From Thuidium tamariscinum (lineage: Eukaryota > Streptophyta > Bryopsida > Hypnales > Thuidiaceae), in assembly GCA_947034885.2 (NCBI GenBank), contig OX344750.2:8166501-8230500 (forward strand): a DNA stretch of 64,000 nucleotides. Direction: 5' to 3'. The notes beneath the pieces were generated by a model. It saw only the letters and a list, made by a program, of their open reading frames with translations, had not been told where the DNA came from and searched no databases. Below are positions 11,644-23,160 of this stretch, piece by piece (position 1 is the stretch's first letter; every line of letters begins with the position of its first letter). The position numbers were made by a program, and so were the translations under genes.

Positions 11644-12484
11644 TTAACCCCTAAGCGATCAAACGACCATTTTCTTATTCCTGCGTGACTTCAGGCAAAG
11701 TTTTTGGACAAAAAGAAAAATTTCTTCAAATTTTTTTTTCCGTTTTGGAAAAAGTGGGTTCTCTTTGAACATTGATATTCAAAACTAAGATCTGTAAGGT
11801 CAAACAAAAGTTATAGCAAAAAAAAAGAGGAATAGTAGAAAAATTCTGAAATTGCTTAGTGTTGAAAAGCTTACTAGTTGGGGAAAGTACTGATGCTCTC
11901 ATTAGTAAATACTTTTTTTTTTAACTAATCAATAAAAACCACAAGTTGGACCAATCAAAAACAATTTCAAATCATGAAAATAGAAATTGAATTTTTGGTG
12001 AATTTTTGAAGTTATATCTTTAAAATTCATTTCAAGATAATCAATAAAAAAGAATTTAATTTTGATCATAAGGATACTTTCTATTTTTTGTGCTTTAATT
12101 AATCTTCTTTGATGCTAATTTCAAAAAAATTGTGATGCCTGTATTTTATAACGCTTTTGTATTTTGTCTAAAACCCTTGGGAAATTAGAGGTTGAATATT
12201 TTTCTTTTTTTAACAAATCAATAAGAAACACAATTTTCACCAATCCAGAAAAAATGGAAATCCTAAAAATAGAAATTCTTTTTTTGGATAATTTTTGAAG
12301 TTCTATATTCAAAATTCATTTAAAAGTAATCTAAAAATATTCTTTTTACTTTGACTGTTTGGATACTTCCTACTTTTTGTGCTTCACATTATCTTCTGTG
12401 ATAATAACTTCAAGGAAGTTGTAACACTTATATTTTATAACACATTTGTGTTCTGTCCTAACCCCTTGGGCTTCTATGGGTTAA
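11644..12484. mobile_element. Family B TIR element, long form (841 bp)
   Basis: It starts TTAACCCCTAAGCGATCAAA and ends in GGGCTTCTATGGGTTAA. The 3' part is present twice: 'aatcaataaaaaccacaa' to 'cccttgggaaattag', then 'aatcaataagaaacacaa' to 'ccccttgggctt'. This explains the extra ~300 bp relative to the short form. At 12,481 its terminal TTAA is immediately followed by CCCCTCAGTGC, the start of another related end, so two termini share one TTAA. Confidence 0.7.
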
Positions 12485-12504
12485 CCCCTCAGTGCTTGCG
12501 GTGC

Positions 12505-12523
12505 CATTCTGTGGCACAGAATG
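12505..12523. other. 9-bp perfect palindrome
   Basis: CATTCTGTG, a single G, then CACAGAATG. It lies 24 bp inside the TTAA end that abuts the 11,644 element and may be a subterminal hairpin of a truncated element starting at 12,481. Confidence 0.6.
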
Positions 12524-13020
12524 ACTTCTTGAGCCACCTCAAGGGCAAAACAGTAGTTCTTGCATCCATTTTCTTCCCAGGACCTTTCATGTTGAGTTAC
12601 AAAGACTGACTAAGAGAATTATTAGTATAGGTGATTTTTTTTCAATTTTTTTGAGAAATAATGGAGAACAACGGATGGCAGAATTTGTCATTTCAGTGTA
12701 TTATGAGGAATTCAATAAATCTGAAATTTGTCCTTGAAAACAACATTTGTTGGATTTGAGCCCAACTCAATAATTGGAGGTCCACACAGTACTTTCTGTC
12801 CCAATTGGGATTTTGAAAAATTTCGTGAAAATGAATATTCCTTAGAAGTTTGAACTGCACTTGTATTCCTAATGTACACTTCTTTCTAATAACAGACATA
12901 TAGGGCACAAGAACAAGTATCAGAAATTTTTGTAATCTGTAACTTAAAAAAAAAAAAAATTGTGAATTTCATGCGGTGTTTATGTGGCACTAGGAGAAGC
13001 ACTTGTCATTCCCAACTATC
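12524..13020. other. AT-rich stretch, no gene seen
   Basis: Open frames here (for example 12,693-12,908 minus) lack any recognisable motif. The stretch probably includes the remainder of the truncated element that begins at 12,481. Confidence 0.4.
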
Positions 13021-14058
13021 ATACTACTAAAATCATAACTCCTTCTCTATGTCACAAATGCTACCATTAATACTAGGGGCTGGTACAATGTATGCAACGC
13101 ATTCACTATATGACATATTGAAGTAAAATTTATATACTTAAATAGAATGCAGAGCACTGATTTCAATGAGCCCTCAGAATAATTATTTGAAGTATTTTAT
13201 AAGAATGTTTTCAATCATGAATACCAGAAAATCTTATTGTCCCACAATGTGATATAACAAAAAACGAGACGCAGTTTGCAATCAATTCTGTAATATCACT
13301 TCTTAAAAGGAGTGATATTATAAAAATAATGTAGTTCTTGAGATGAAGTTCATATAGAAGAGGATCCACAGATATATAGAATAGAAGTACCAAATCTATT
13401 GGTTTAGGTGTCTTAACGCTTGTTTGCGCTTTTATGATTCAGTGTTTAGAACTGTGGAATTTGAACATTCATGATATTTATTTTCTACATTGTAAAAATG
13501 ATTGCATAGCATAGCAAACACCAACCGCTAGTCATCATCATACTACAAAAATCCTAACTCCCTCCCTCATGTCACTGATTCTACCATTACTAATAGGGGC
13601 TAGTACAATGTATGCTATGCATTGATTGTATCGCATACTAATAAAAAATTTATATATTTGAAAGGAATGCATGATATTGATTTCAATAAGTCCTTACAAT
13701 AATTATTTTAAGTATTTTATAAGTATTTATTCAATCATGAATACATGAAAATCTCAGTGTCGTACAATGTGATTTTACTGAGAAGGAGTAGCAATTTCCA
13801 ATTGCTTTTGTAATATCACTTCTTACAACGAGTGATATTATAAAAGTAATGTAGTTGTTGCAATGAAGGTCATTTTAAAGAGGATCCAGAAGAAGCTATA
13901 ATAGACCTAGCGAATGATATGTTTTTTTTTGCTTTAGTCTTCTTTGCACTTCTATGATTCCATGCATTTGTGAGATTTGACCTTTTTTGATATGAATTTT
14001 CTAAATTCTCATGGAAATTGCATAGCATAGCAAGCAGCAACCGCTAGTAGAAGTAAAT
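13021..14058. repeat. 519-bp tandem duplication with conserved hairpin
   Basis: Two direct copies, 13,021-13,539 and 13,540-14,058, share long blocks such as 'gtacaatgtatgc', 'caatcatgaata' and the joint 'gcatagcatagcaa'. Each holds the hairpin TAATATCACT-N10-AGTGATATTA (13,291-13,320 and 13,811-13,840). Its arms are identical in the two copies although loop and flanks have diverged. No ORF of note. Confidence 0.75.
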
Positions 14059-14970
14059 AAATGTATTCATTTTCTTAGAAATGCACTATCATACCATAGT
14101 GGATTTGTTGAATTCAACATCCTCTCTGGGGTGTAGATTTTTCCTCAAGCTAGAATACCAATTTCAAGTTGTACATTTGAAAAAGAAAATTTTTATCAAA
14201 TTCGCATGGACTGTTCATGTACGAGAAGATTAATGTATGAAGTTATAACCTGTGACTCATATCTTCAAATGTGATGATATTTAAAGGTAATAGGATTAAT
14301 TTCTTATCAGCACGTCCTATTCAAACTTCAGCGCGGAATACGCAAACAATAAGTCACGTATACTAGCCCACCATTTCAAGGCTGCCCAAGAACACATTCC
14401 AGTTCTTCAGATGTTCAGAAATTTGTATGCGAGCATACTTTAAGAATACATAATTTCAAGAAGGACTTAATTGATTCTCTTGAATTGTATAGAGGATGAA
14501 ATTAGCGTGCATAATTCAGAAAATACATTATTCAGACTAACACTAGATTAACGAATTTTGTAGCGTGGTACATATTGGAACCTTCTCAGAAGCATAAACT
14601 CTTGAATAGCAAATAATGAAGTGGACGGTATGAGGAAAATTAATTTGCAAAAAATGAAGGTACAAAGTAAATTTGATAAAAATTTTATTCTCCGATCTTT
14701 TAAGTTCAAATAAAAGAAAACAATTATAGTATATATTGAATAGTCATTAGATCATTTTCATTGTTAAAATTAATGTTCCTCCATTTCTTGGGAAATGTAA
14801 AGACGGTTCAATATTCTCTCACTATACAAGAACACCTCACACTTCATAAGTAGTCTCTGTTATATTTTTTGAATAGTTTTTGAACCCATATTCGAAGACA
14901 TGGAAAAACAATTCGCAGGTAATTGGACTTCCATGTATTTTTCCTAAAGAACTTGAAAAACGTAACTAAA
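14059..14970. other. AT-rich stretch, no gene seen
   Basis: No coding signal and no clear repeat boundary found. Confidence 0.4.
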
Positions 14971-15500
14971 GGGTGATTTCAAGAAAGACCAGTCCTGTTT
15001 CATGTATCGATGAAAACAAAAATGTTGTTTTTGATAAGAAATTGTTATACATGAATCCTATAATTCAAAAAGTTTTCTTAAAGATGCCTACATTGATGTT
15101 AATCACATCCCTTTTTTCTCAAAATTTTCTCAAAATTAGTGTTCTAGTTAATTTGTAATTTAACTAACTTGTCACAATTTGGAGTTCTATGTTTATTACC
15201 ACGTAAGAAGTACCCAAATTTAATGATTTATAGCTCAAAATTTCATGATATATTTGCATATTAGGGAATCATGTAGGCACCAAAGGAAATTTGAAAATTT
15301 ATTATTTTATGACCTCTACATGAGTACAAAGAACACTTTCATTGCGCGCAACTTTTTAATATTGAAGATGGTTTGCGTACAATTCTTGGGGTGAAACCTA
15401 ATCATCATGAACGACTTCGTAGTGGCCAATTTTTAGTATCTCGATAACTGTGTTTTCCTATTTTTTACAAATAAGAATATAAAAGCTATTGAAGACGTCT
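14971..15500. mobile_element. Truncated family A element
   Basis: It begins GGGTGATTTCAAGAAAGACC and shares an internal block ('cccaaatttaatgatttata', then 'attgaagatggtt') with the copy at 10,663. The opposite terminus is missing, so the end given is approximate. Confidence 0.45.
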
Positions 15501-16691
15501 GCTTCTAATGTAAGCGAGACTCGAAGATGATCATCAACAAGGTCTTTCACAAGTTCAGAACATCCATATTTTTTCTTCTGATACAAACATGTACACCTCA
15601 TAATTCCAATTATGATATGTTTTTAACAACAAAAAGAACGTCCATGTTTTTTGAATCCCCTAAATTATATTATAGTTTGGTGAAAATAAAAAAAATTTAA
15701 ATTTATTCATGACATTATTTCAATTACATATAGTCTTCACGGAATTTAGGACAGTTATATTTTGGTATTGTTGGGCTTCAGTATTCCTTTTATTACCAGA
15801 TTGAGAAATCCCAATTTATTTATTTTTTACAACAACTGCATGCAAGGGCTCTACAGAAGAATAACAACATTATTTGGATTTTTTGAATTATTACAATTGC
15901 ATTTTTCTCTCGCACTAATTAGAAGTTATGTATTTTTAAAAATTGAAGGTGAGTGTTTTCTTCAATATAAGATTCGACAATTTCAGTTTCTTCCTTTATT
16001 ATTGTAATAGAAAATTCTCTTCAAAATTAAGAAGTACACAATTTATATTCTTTTTCACTATTGAAATTCAATATAGTCTCTTAACAAATCTGAACATCGC
16101 TATTCATTTTTATAAATTACGCATGAGTATTAGTAACACTTACGTTTTTTAATATGCAGTCACTATAATGTACAAAATTAAAAACATATATGCCTTTTTC
16201 AAAATTTAAATACATTAAATAATGAATAGGTTCAAGTGAAATAAAGAAGCACTTGTATTTTTTCCTTATGTAAGGCAATTGCTAGGGCAATTGACCTTAT
16301 CTTTAGGTAAAATGAGGGGTACCAATTACTCTTTTCATTATTGGAGTTTGACTTTTCCTTTAGATAATAGGAAAACTCATTTTATTCTTATTCTTATAAT
16401 TGGATATATCTTTAGAAGACGAAGACACACTCTCTTTATAACAAGGGTGGAATAGATTTTCCATTCAAGAAAGTAGTAGTTGCAATATTTTTTGGACAAC
16501 AATTGACTAAATTTCCCTTCCTAAAATTATAACATTGTACATTTCTTCCTTCTGTTAGAATTGACAATTGACTACGGCTAAGGAAGTTCGGGGGGAAGCA
16601 CTGTTGGAAAACATAAGAATAGAATGTAACTGAGTATAAGATTTAACCCCTAAACCCCTAACAGCGTTTTTACCAAAAGAAAAGCTCCGAA
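15501..16691. other. AT-rich stretch, no gene seen
   Basis: Phe/Leu/Tyr-rich open frames at 15,762-16,152 look like AT-rich noise. 'ttaacccctaaacccctaa' at about 16,645 resembles a family B/C end but no partner was found. Confidence 0.4.
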
Positions 16692-17413
16692 GGGTGATTG
16701 CAAGAAACACCTATCCTATTTGTTGCATTTGGCTGATTTTTTTGGGAGTACTTTAAAATTAGAAAATTAATTTTTTTAAAAATAAAAAAAAATATGAATA
16801 GTGTATATACCTCTAAGGTGAAGGTTTTCACCGAAGGAAATGGATAGAGAAATTCTCTAAGTAGGAGAACTTGAAAAGTGCCAAACCTCCAGAAAATACA
16901 TATCTTCATGTTCTAATGAGGGAAAAGTAGTAAAAATAGATATTTAAAAAAGAAAAAGTGGACATTTGCAACAACTTTATGGAGATGGTCATTCCCAAAA
17001 AAACCCACCAAAATAATATTTTATATGTTTCAAAATACAAGCAGAAGGGAGCTCACTTTGTAGACCTCCACACCTCAGAAAATTAACTTTTTTTTAAAAT
17101 CCTTCCTTGGTATGCTAGAAGTCTATTAGGACACCATCTCATCCAAATTTCATGTTAAAATTATTCAAAAAAGGTATAGCTCACGTATTGAAAACCCCGA
17201 AACTAAAAAGTGTGACATCCAATCGGGGTCTATTTTTGGATAGTAAAATATTTTTGAAAATTATGCAAAAATTATGGAAGGTTTATGATAGTGATGAGTA
17301 CCTTCCCTACAAATCTTGAGTCAATCGAAGCTAAAATAGAAAAGTTATGGCCAAAAAAAAAATCAAAATGCGACGTGTGACTCAAAATAGGACAGGTGTT
17401 TCTTGCAATCACC
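16692..17413. mobile_element. Family A TIR element, best copy (722 bp, 5-bp TSD)
   Basis: The left end GGGTGATTGCAAGAAACACC and the right end, reverse-complemented to the same sequence, continue for about 30 bp with one mismatch. The element is flanked by CCGAA on both sides (16,687-16,691 and 17,414-17,418), a convincing 5-bp target-site duplication. There is no ORF above background, so it is a MITE-like, non-autonomous element. This is the reference copy for the family. Confidence 0.8.
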
Positions 17414-17744
17414 CCGAAACTGTCATTTATAATACAAGAGCAATTTCTTTTTAAAACATATTTTTGACTCATGTAACCCTAGGAACTTGTAGTAAGGTGG
17501 TTTGTAAACATATTGAAAAAATTTCAGAAATTTCCAGCATGTACAATTTGTAAGCAAATTATATTAATCATAGGGTGATTTAAAATTGAAGAACAAACAA
17601 GATTATGTGTACTATAGAATTAGACATAATACTATAAATTAAGTGAACAATACATATAAAATAGTATATACAAATATAAATTCGGTGGCCCGCGCTGTTG
17701 CCACAGTCTAAAAGAAAAGAAAAACAACAGAATGAATAATTTTT

Positions 17745-18465
17745 TAATTTCTTGCCTGGTTAGGAACTTCAAAATTCAATAACTTTGATGCCGTTGGTTG
17801 GAAGTCCATTACTCAAAGCACGTGCAACCCTCCTCACCAAGGGCTTTCCGACGGTGCCGAACATGCATCTGGGGGACTCACGGTCTAGAAGATCTCAACG
17901 TAACAAACAAATAAACATAATTTTCTCATTTTTTTAAGGTATTGAAACTTCAAAATTCAATAACTTTCAAACCATACGTCGGAACAGTATGAATCAAAGC
18001 CCCTGCATCCCTCCTCGCCGAGGGCTTTTTGACGTTACGAAACACGCACCCGGGGGACTCACGGTCTGAGAGGCCTCAACGTAACAAACAAACAAACATG
18101 ATTTTCTAATTTTCTTATTGTATAGAAACTTGAAAATTAAATAACTTTCATGTTGTACGGTGGAACACCATGAATCAAAGCCCGTGCACCCCTCCTCGCC
18201 AAGGGCTTTCCCACGGTACAAGACACGCACCCGGGGGACTCACGATCAGGGAGATCTTAACGTATCAAACAAACAAACATAATCTTCTAATTGTTTTAAT
18301 GTATAGGAACTTCAGAATTCAATAACTTTCATCCCGTAGGTTGGAACAGCATGAATCAAAGCCCGTGCAACCCTCCTCGCCGAGGGCTTTTCGACGGTAC
18401 CGAAAACGCACCCGAGGGACTGACGATCTGGGAGATCTGTACGTAACAAACAAACAAACAAAAGA
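17745..18465. repeat. Four tandem units of the ~180-bp (AAAC)n repeat
   Basis: The units begin near 17,745, 17,930, 18,112 and 18,290. Each runs through 'cttcaaaattcaataactt', a Cys/Gly-codon-rich GC core (cctcgccgagggctt), 'cacgcac..gggac' and ends in '(c)aacgtaacaaacaaacaaac'. They match the pair at 710-1078, 17 kb away. The core holds a short hairpin (CCTCGCCGAGG). Minus-strand open frames here (17,994-18,503) are by-products of the repeat. Confidence 0.75.
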
Positions 18466-18974
18466 AAAAGAATATACCATGCTAATTTAATGTATAGATG
18501 CATAGATAATTGAAGAGAACGTTATACATTACAATATCAAGATTCACATGTATTCATGAATGGGGTGATTTGTCAAAAATAATTCCCCATACTATAAATG
18601 GAGTTCTTCTTTTGAAAGTATATATGAAATATACTAAAAATACTTTAAAATGTAGTACATTACGAAAAAAATGGGAAATAACAAAACATTAGGGTATAGG
18701 TGAAAATAATGAGGTATAATCCCTAGATGACAAAGGTCCTATTCTTGTGAAAAATTAAATAGGCATTTATATTTCTATATCAAAGAGAACAAAAATTTGA
18801 AAACTATTTCTTCTCCAAATGTGACCATAGTATCTTATACCTAACATATAAGAGAGTGTGTGGGAAAAATTTGGAATTCTTTGACCATATACATTCCATA
18901 ATCTGTACATTTGAAATCGAGAAAACAAATTTCTGAGCACAATGTGAGATTGGATTTTCCAAATTTGAGCCTTC

Positions 18975-19818
18975 TTAACCCCTAAGCGCTCAGAAGACCA
19001 TTTTCTGGTCGCTGTCTGACTTCGGGCAGAATGTTCAAGCCAAAAAAGAGGAAATTCAAATTTTTTTTTTCAGTTTTTAAGAAATTGGGTTTCCTTTCAA
19101 CATTGATATTCGAAAGTAAGATCAGTACGGCCAAAAAAAAGTTATAGCAAAAAAAATTGGGTTCAATAGTACAAAGTGTTTAAAATTACTGATTGTTGAA
19201 AAACTTACTATTTGGAGGAAGTACTGATGCTCTCCTTAGTAAATACTTTTTATTTTTTAAAGATCAATAAAAACCACAATTTTGACCAATCAAGAAAAAT
19301 TTCAAATTCTGAAAACAGAAATTGTAATTTAGGTGAATTTTTGAAGTTATATATTCAAAATTCATTTGAAGAGAATCTATTAATATTTTTTTAATTTTTA
19401 TCATATAGGTACTTTCCTCTTCTTGAGCTTTACATTATTATTTTCATGCTAACTTCAGAAATGTTTTAAAGCTTATATTTTATAACGCATTTGTATTTTG
19501 TCTTAATCTCTTTGGCTTTTAGAAGTTCAGTATTTTGCATTTTTTTATGAATCAATAAGAAACACAATTTTGACCAATGAAAAAAAATTTCAAATCCTAA
19601 GAATAGAAATTATACTTTTGGTGAATTATTGAAGTTATATCTTCAAAATTCATTTGAAAATAATCTACAAATATTCTTTTTACTTTGACTGTTTGGATAC
19701 TTCCTATTTTTTGTGCTTCACATCATCTTCTATGATAATAACTTCAAGGAAGTTGTAACACTTATATTTTATAACACTTTTGTGTTTTGTCCTAACCCCT
19801 TGGGCTTTTAGGGGTTAA
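18975..19818. mobile_element. Family B TIR element, long form (844 bp)
   Basis: It starts TTAACCCCTAAGCGCTCA and ends GGGCTTTTAGGGGTTAA. Like the 11,644 copy it carries the 3' segment twice (19,230-19,525 and 19,540-19,818), so the duplication is a family feature and not local damage. Non-coding. Confidence 0.7.
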
Positions 19819-20726
19819 CAATATTTTTTTGTGCTTATGAGTTCTCAGCTTTAAATCTTTGAGGTGTATAGTTGAGTTCATACAGTATGGGGCAAAGAAG
19901 TACAAGGGTATTTAATCTTTATTCTCAAAAAAATTGTTGTATAGAAGTAGGTATGAAATGCATGGAAAAGTTAAATAATTAATATCTTGAAGGTGGAATT
20001 AGAATGCTCTAATCCCAATGGTGGGATTATTGTAGGAAGAGTAATGAAGGATGTTGCAATTTTTTTTTGGAGAAAACTACAAATTGCATTCAAAATTGAA
20101 TCCTACAAGTTATTTTTCTGAGAACTCAAATTTCCAAATTTCTTTTTTTTTCTGATCTCCCTTATTTTGAGTGATTTTGGGTTTACATTGTATGTATAAG
20201 CATCATTTTGAAAAAATTGAATTCCCATAAGTACAATAAATACTCTGTCTTCAAGATTAAAAAAAAGAAGTTAGGAAGAAATTTGAACTTTCACCTACCA
20301 ATGAGAGTAATTAACAAGAAATTCAATCTTAATTCAACGATTCCATATTCACTTTGACCTTTTAAGACTGGGTTCATTGTCAAACAAGGAATACAAATTG
20401 AAATTCAGTTTCTGTACAAACAAGATAAGTGAATTTAGCAAAAACAGCAAGATAAAAGGGAAACTGCTATTTCTGATTCAGTTCACAGAAAATAGGAAGA
20501 CCGCGAGGAAGGAAGCCCTAGAATATCCATGTAGAACCAGAACTTGTCCATCCATACCTTTCATCTAATATAGCTGGACCGTTCGGCTGGTTTCCCAGCT
20601 GAATGTACAATACAGGACTATAGGGTACGCATTAATATAGTATACAATGCACTGTACATGGATGTTCAGAGACGTTAAAACCTTAAATATTTATGAAGAA
20701 AATAAAAACACCAGAGTTCTGGTGTA
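19819..20726. other. AT-rich stretch, no gene seen
   Basis: No credible ORF, and no repeat boundary recognised. Confidence 0.4.
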
Positions 20727-21250
20727 CTGTCATTGCATGAAACACCTGTAGTATTTGTTGCATTTCAGGAGGCCCTAGTTTTTGATGTTTTTTTGGGCCA
20801 TACCTTTTGTGTTATACATCCCAATGACTAAAAATTTGTAGGATAGCGTCTGATGGCTATTATGTATGTAATGTGAATTTCGGAGGTTTTTCAAAAAATA
20901 TATATTATTTGTAAAGAGACCCCAAAACTTCTCAGAGTACTTGATTGAAAGTTTTATACCACCCTGTATCGCCGAAAAAAGGATGTAGTCCTTAAATTTG
21001 GAGTACATTGTCTCTGAAAAGACTTATAGGTATTTGACTTAGGCAATTCTAAAAATAATTATTTCTATCTGCTATAGAATTGTTCTGAAAGGACTTCATG
21101 CTGCATATGTTTTCGAAGGTATAAAACACTCTTTTCGTGAATGTTTTGGTGAAATGACATCACCGAGAAGTTTTTGAAAATCTTTTATTTCTATATATTC
21201 TTAAACTAAGAAAAAAACATTGTTCCCCAAATAAAAATGTCAGAAGCTGT
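20727..21250. mobile_element. Truncated family A element
   Basis: The terminus GTCATTGCATGAAACACCTG is followed by 'tttgttgcattt' and, further in, 'ttttttgggccatacctttt', which matches the right-hand interior of the 16,692 copy. The other end is not found; the end coordinate is approximate. Confidence 0.4.
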
Positions 21251-22331
21251 ATTTTCTTCATTGAAATTGTATAAGAAAAGACAATAATAAGACTCTGATA
21301 GATCCCTCATAAACACTTGGAGGACCTGTCGACCACTTCTGCCCTCATTTCTGCACTCTAGGTCTACTATTGCTCAAAAAGTATTTGACTGCTAAAATCT
21401 CAGAGAGTAACGTAGTTGGAGTGTCTTATTGTACCTCAAAGAAAACCAATTTCAATAAAATTAGAGCATTAATGCATTCTCTATGAGGTTGGACACTCAA
21501 GTGGCCTCAAATCCAAAATGGGAAGTGCTCAAAAAAAATACCAAAAAATATAAACCAATTAGTGAGAATTTTTAGTATGTTCATGTCTAGAGAAGGCATT
21601 AGTGTTGCTTTGTGAACTCAGGAATGCCCGAATAGAAGTTGTACATTGAAATTTAAATACCAAAAATTGTGAAGGGTCATTCAAACAACAGATTTTCGAA
21701 GATTGAGGGTAACAACTAAAATTCCAACAAGTCCCTGAAAGCAAGCATGATTTACAGGTGCATTTCTCTTTCTTGAATGTAGGAAAGCAGCACTTTCTAG
21801 AAGGGTACTGCTTTTGATGACCACAAATGACCACGTTTTGAAAACTTCATGAATTTGTAACTAATTTCAAGAAGCTTCAGAAAAATATGGAAGAACTTGG
21901 ATTAGATGCCTCTTTCATTAGGTATGACAAAATTGTACTGAAAAATATTTGAAGATGTTCCTCATCATGAAAATTTTATTCTTGCCTTTTAAAGGTTGAT
22001 TTTTGGACCTATTAGTTTAGGTTCTACAATTCGTACCATTGCATGAGTTTTATTTGTTGTTTGGTTGAAGAAAATCCCTTGTGAAAACACTTGATACGGT
22101 TTGATGTAAGATTACATCCTTAGAGTGGCGAAGAAATTCACTTTCTTGGAAAACTACGTCCGTAATCTAAATCATGCACGATCCTTAAAAAGTGACGTGC
22201 AGGTCAATGATAGTGTATAAGAAATAAGCGTTCAGTGTATATTTGGGGATTTTTCAACGTTATGTATACAATAAATTAGAAATGAAGAGAACAATGGATT
22301 GTGACTTAAGTTAATGTTTGTTGAACTTGTA
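21251..22331. other. No gene assigned; Cys-rich minus-strand ORF noted
   Basis: A 91-codon minus-strand frame (21,559-21,834, GTG start) encodes a Cys-rich stretch containing Cys-Thr-Cys-Lys-Ser-Cys. No known Cys-rich domain spacing fits, and flanking composition is ordinary. Treated as unassigned. Confidence 0.3.
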
Positions 22332-22339
22332 CTTTGTAT
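22332..22339. repeat. Target-site duplication, left copy
   Basis: CTTTGTAT directly precedes the CAGGG terminus and is repeated exactly at 34,856-34,863. Confidence 0.85.
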
Positions 22340-22559
22340 CAGGGTTGTTCTGTTAGACATATTTTTGGGTTTAGGCGTCGTGTTAGACGTCCGATGTCGC
22401 GTGTCGTATAAGACAACCTGTCGCTACTCCGTCCCGTCTCGTCGCGCAAGGGTAAATTTTTTTACCGCGAAGTAAGAAGTTTTTGCCTACGTGGCAGGCT
22501 GTCCACGCTGACGTGGAAAGCGAGGCAGGGCGACTACGGGTGGGGCGACTACACATCAA

Positions 22560-23160
22560 GATAGGGCGACCGCGTATGTAGTTTTGAGGGCGACCTCTTA
22601 TCAAGGGGCGACCTCGGGTGGGCGACCGCGGGTGGGCGACCTCTTTGTTGGAATTTTCAAAAAAACACTCAAAACTGCCATTTTTAGTGCAAAAAACAAA
22701 AAAAAATAGAAATGGTAATTTTTTGCATATGTAATGGTAGGATCTTCTAACATTATAGTATGAGAATATCTGAAAAAAATTTCAAAAATTTTCACCACAT
22801 AAATTGCAAGATAATTGCATTCAAACTTCAAAGTAAAGAAATCATTTTTGGGGGGACTTTGGCAACCTCAAGTGGGCGACCTCTTGTCATGGGGCGACTG
22901 CGGGAGGGCGACCTCGGGTGTAGGGGCGACCGCGGGTGGGCGACCTCTTTGTTGGAATTTTCAAAAAAACACTCAAAACTGCCATTTTTAGTGCAAAAAA
23001 CAAAAAAAAATAGAAATGGTAATTTTTGCGTATGTAATGGTAGGATCTTCTAACATTATAGTATGAGAATATGTGAAAAAAATTTCAAAAATTTCCACCA
23101 CATAAATTGCAAGATAATTGCATTCAAACTTCAAAGTAAAGAAATCATTTGGGAGGGGAC
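22560..23160. repeat. Left subterminal GGGCGACC repeats and 302-bp duplication
   Basis: Short GGGCGACC(G/T)CGGGTG-type units alternate with an AT-rich segment ('ttgttggaattttc' through 'gaaatcatttt') present twice, starting near 22,646 and 22,948. The GC units are confined to element 22,340-34,855 and occur in inverted orientation at its other end. Confidence 0.75.

Noticed and set aside
16640-16665. 'ttaacccctaaacccctaa' as interstitial telomere repeat
   Set aside because: Only two imperfect CCCTAAA-like units. It better matches the ends of the family B/C elements.
21559-21834. Cys-rich 91-codon minus-strand frame as a zinc-binding or antimicrobial-type peptide
   Set aside because: GTG start, no signal peptide, no matching Cys spacing, ordinary AT-rich surroundings.
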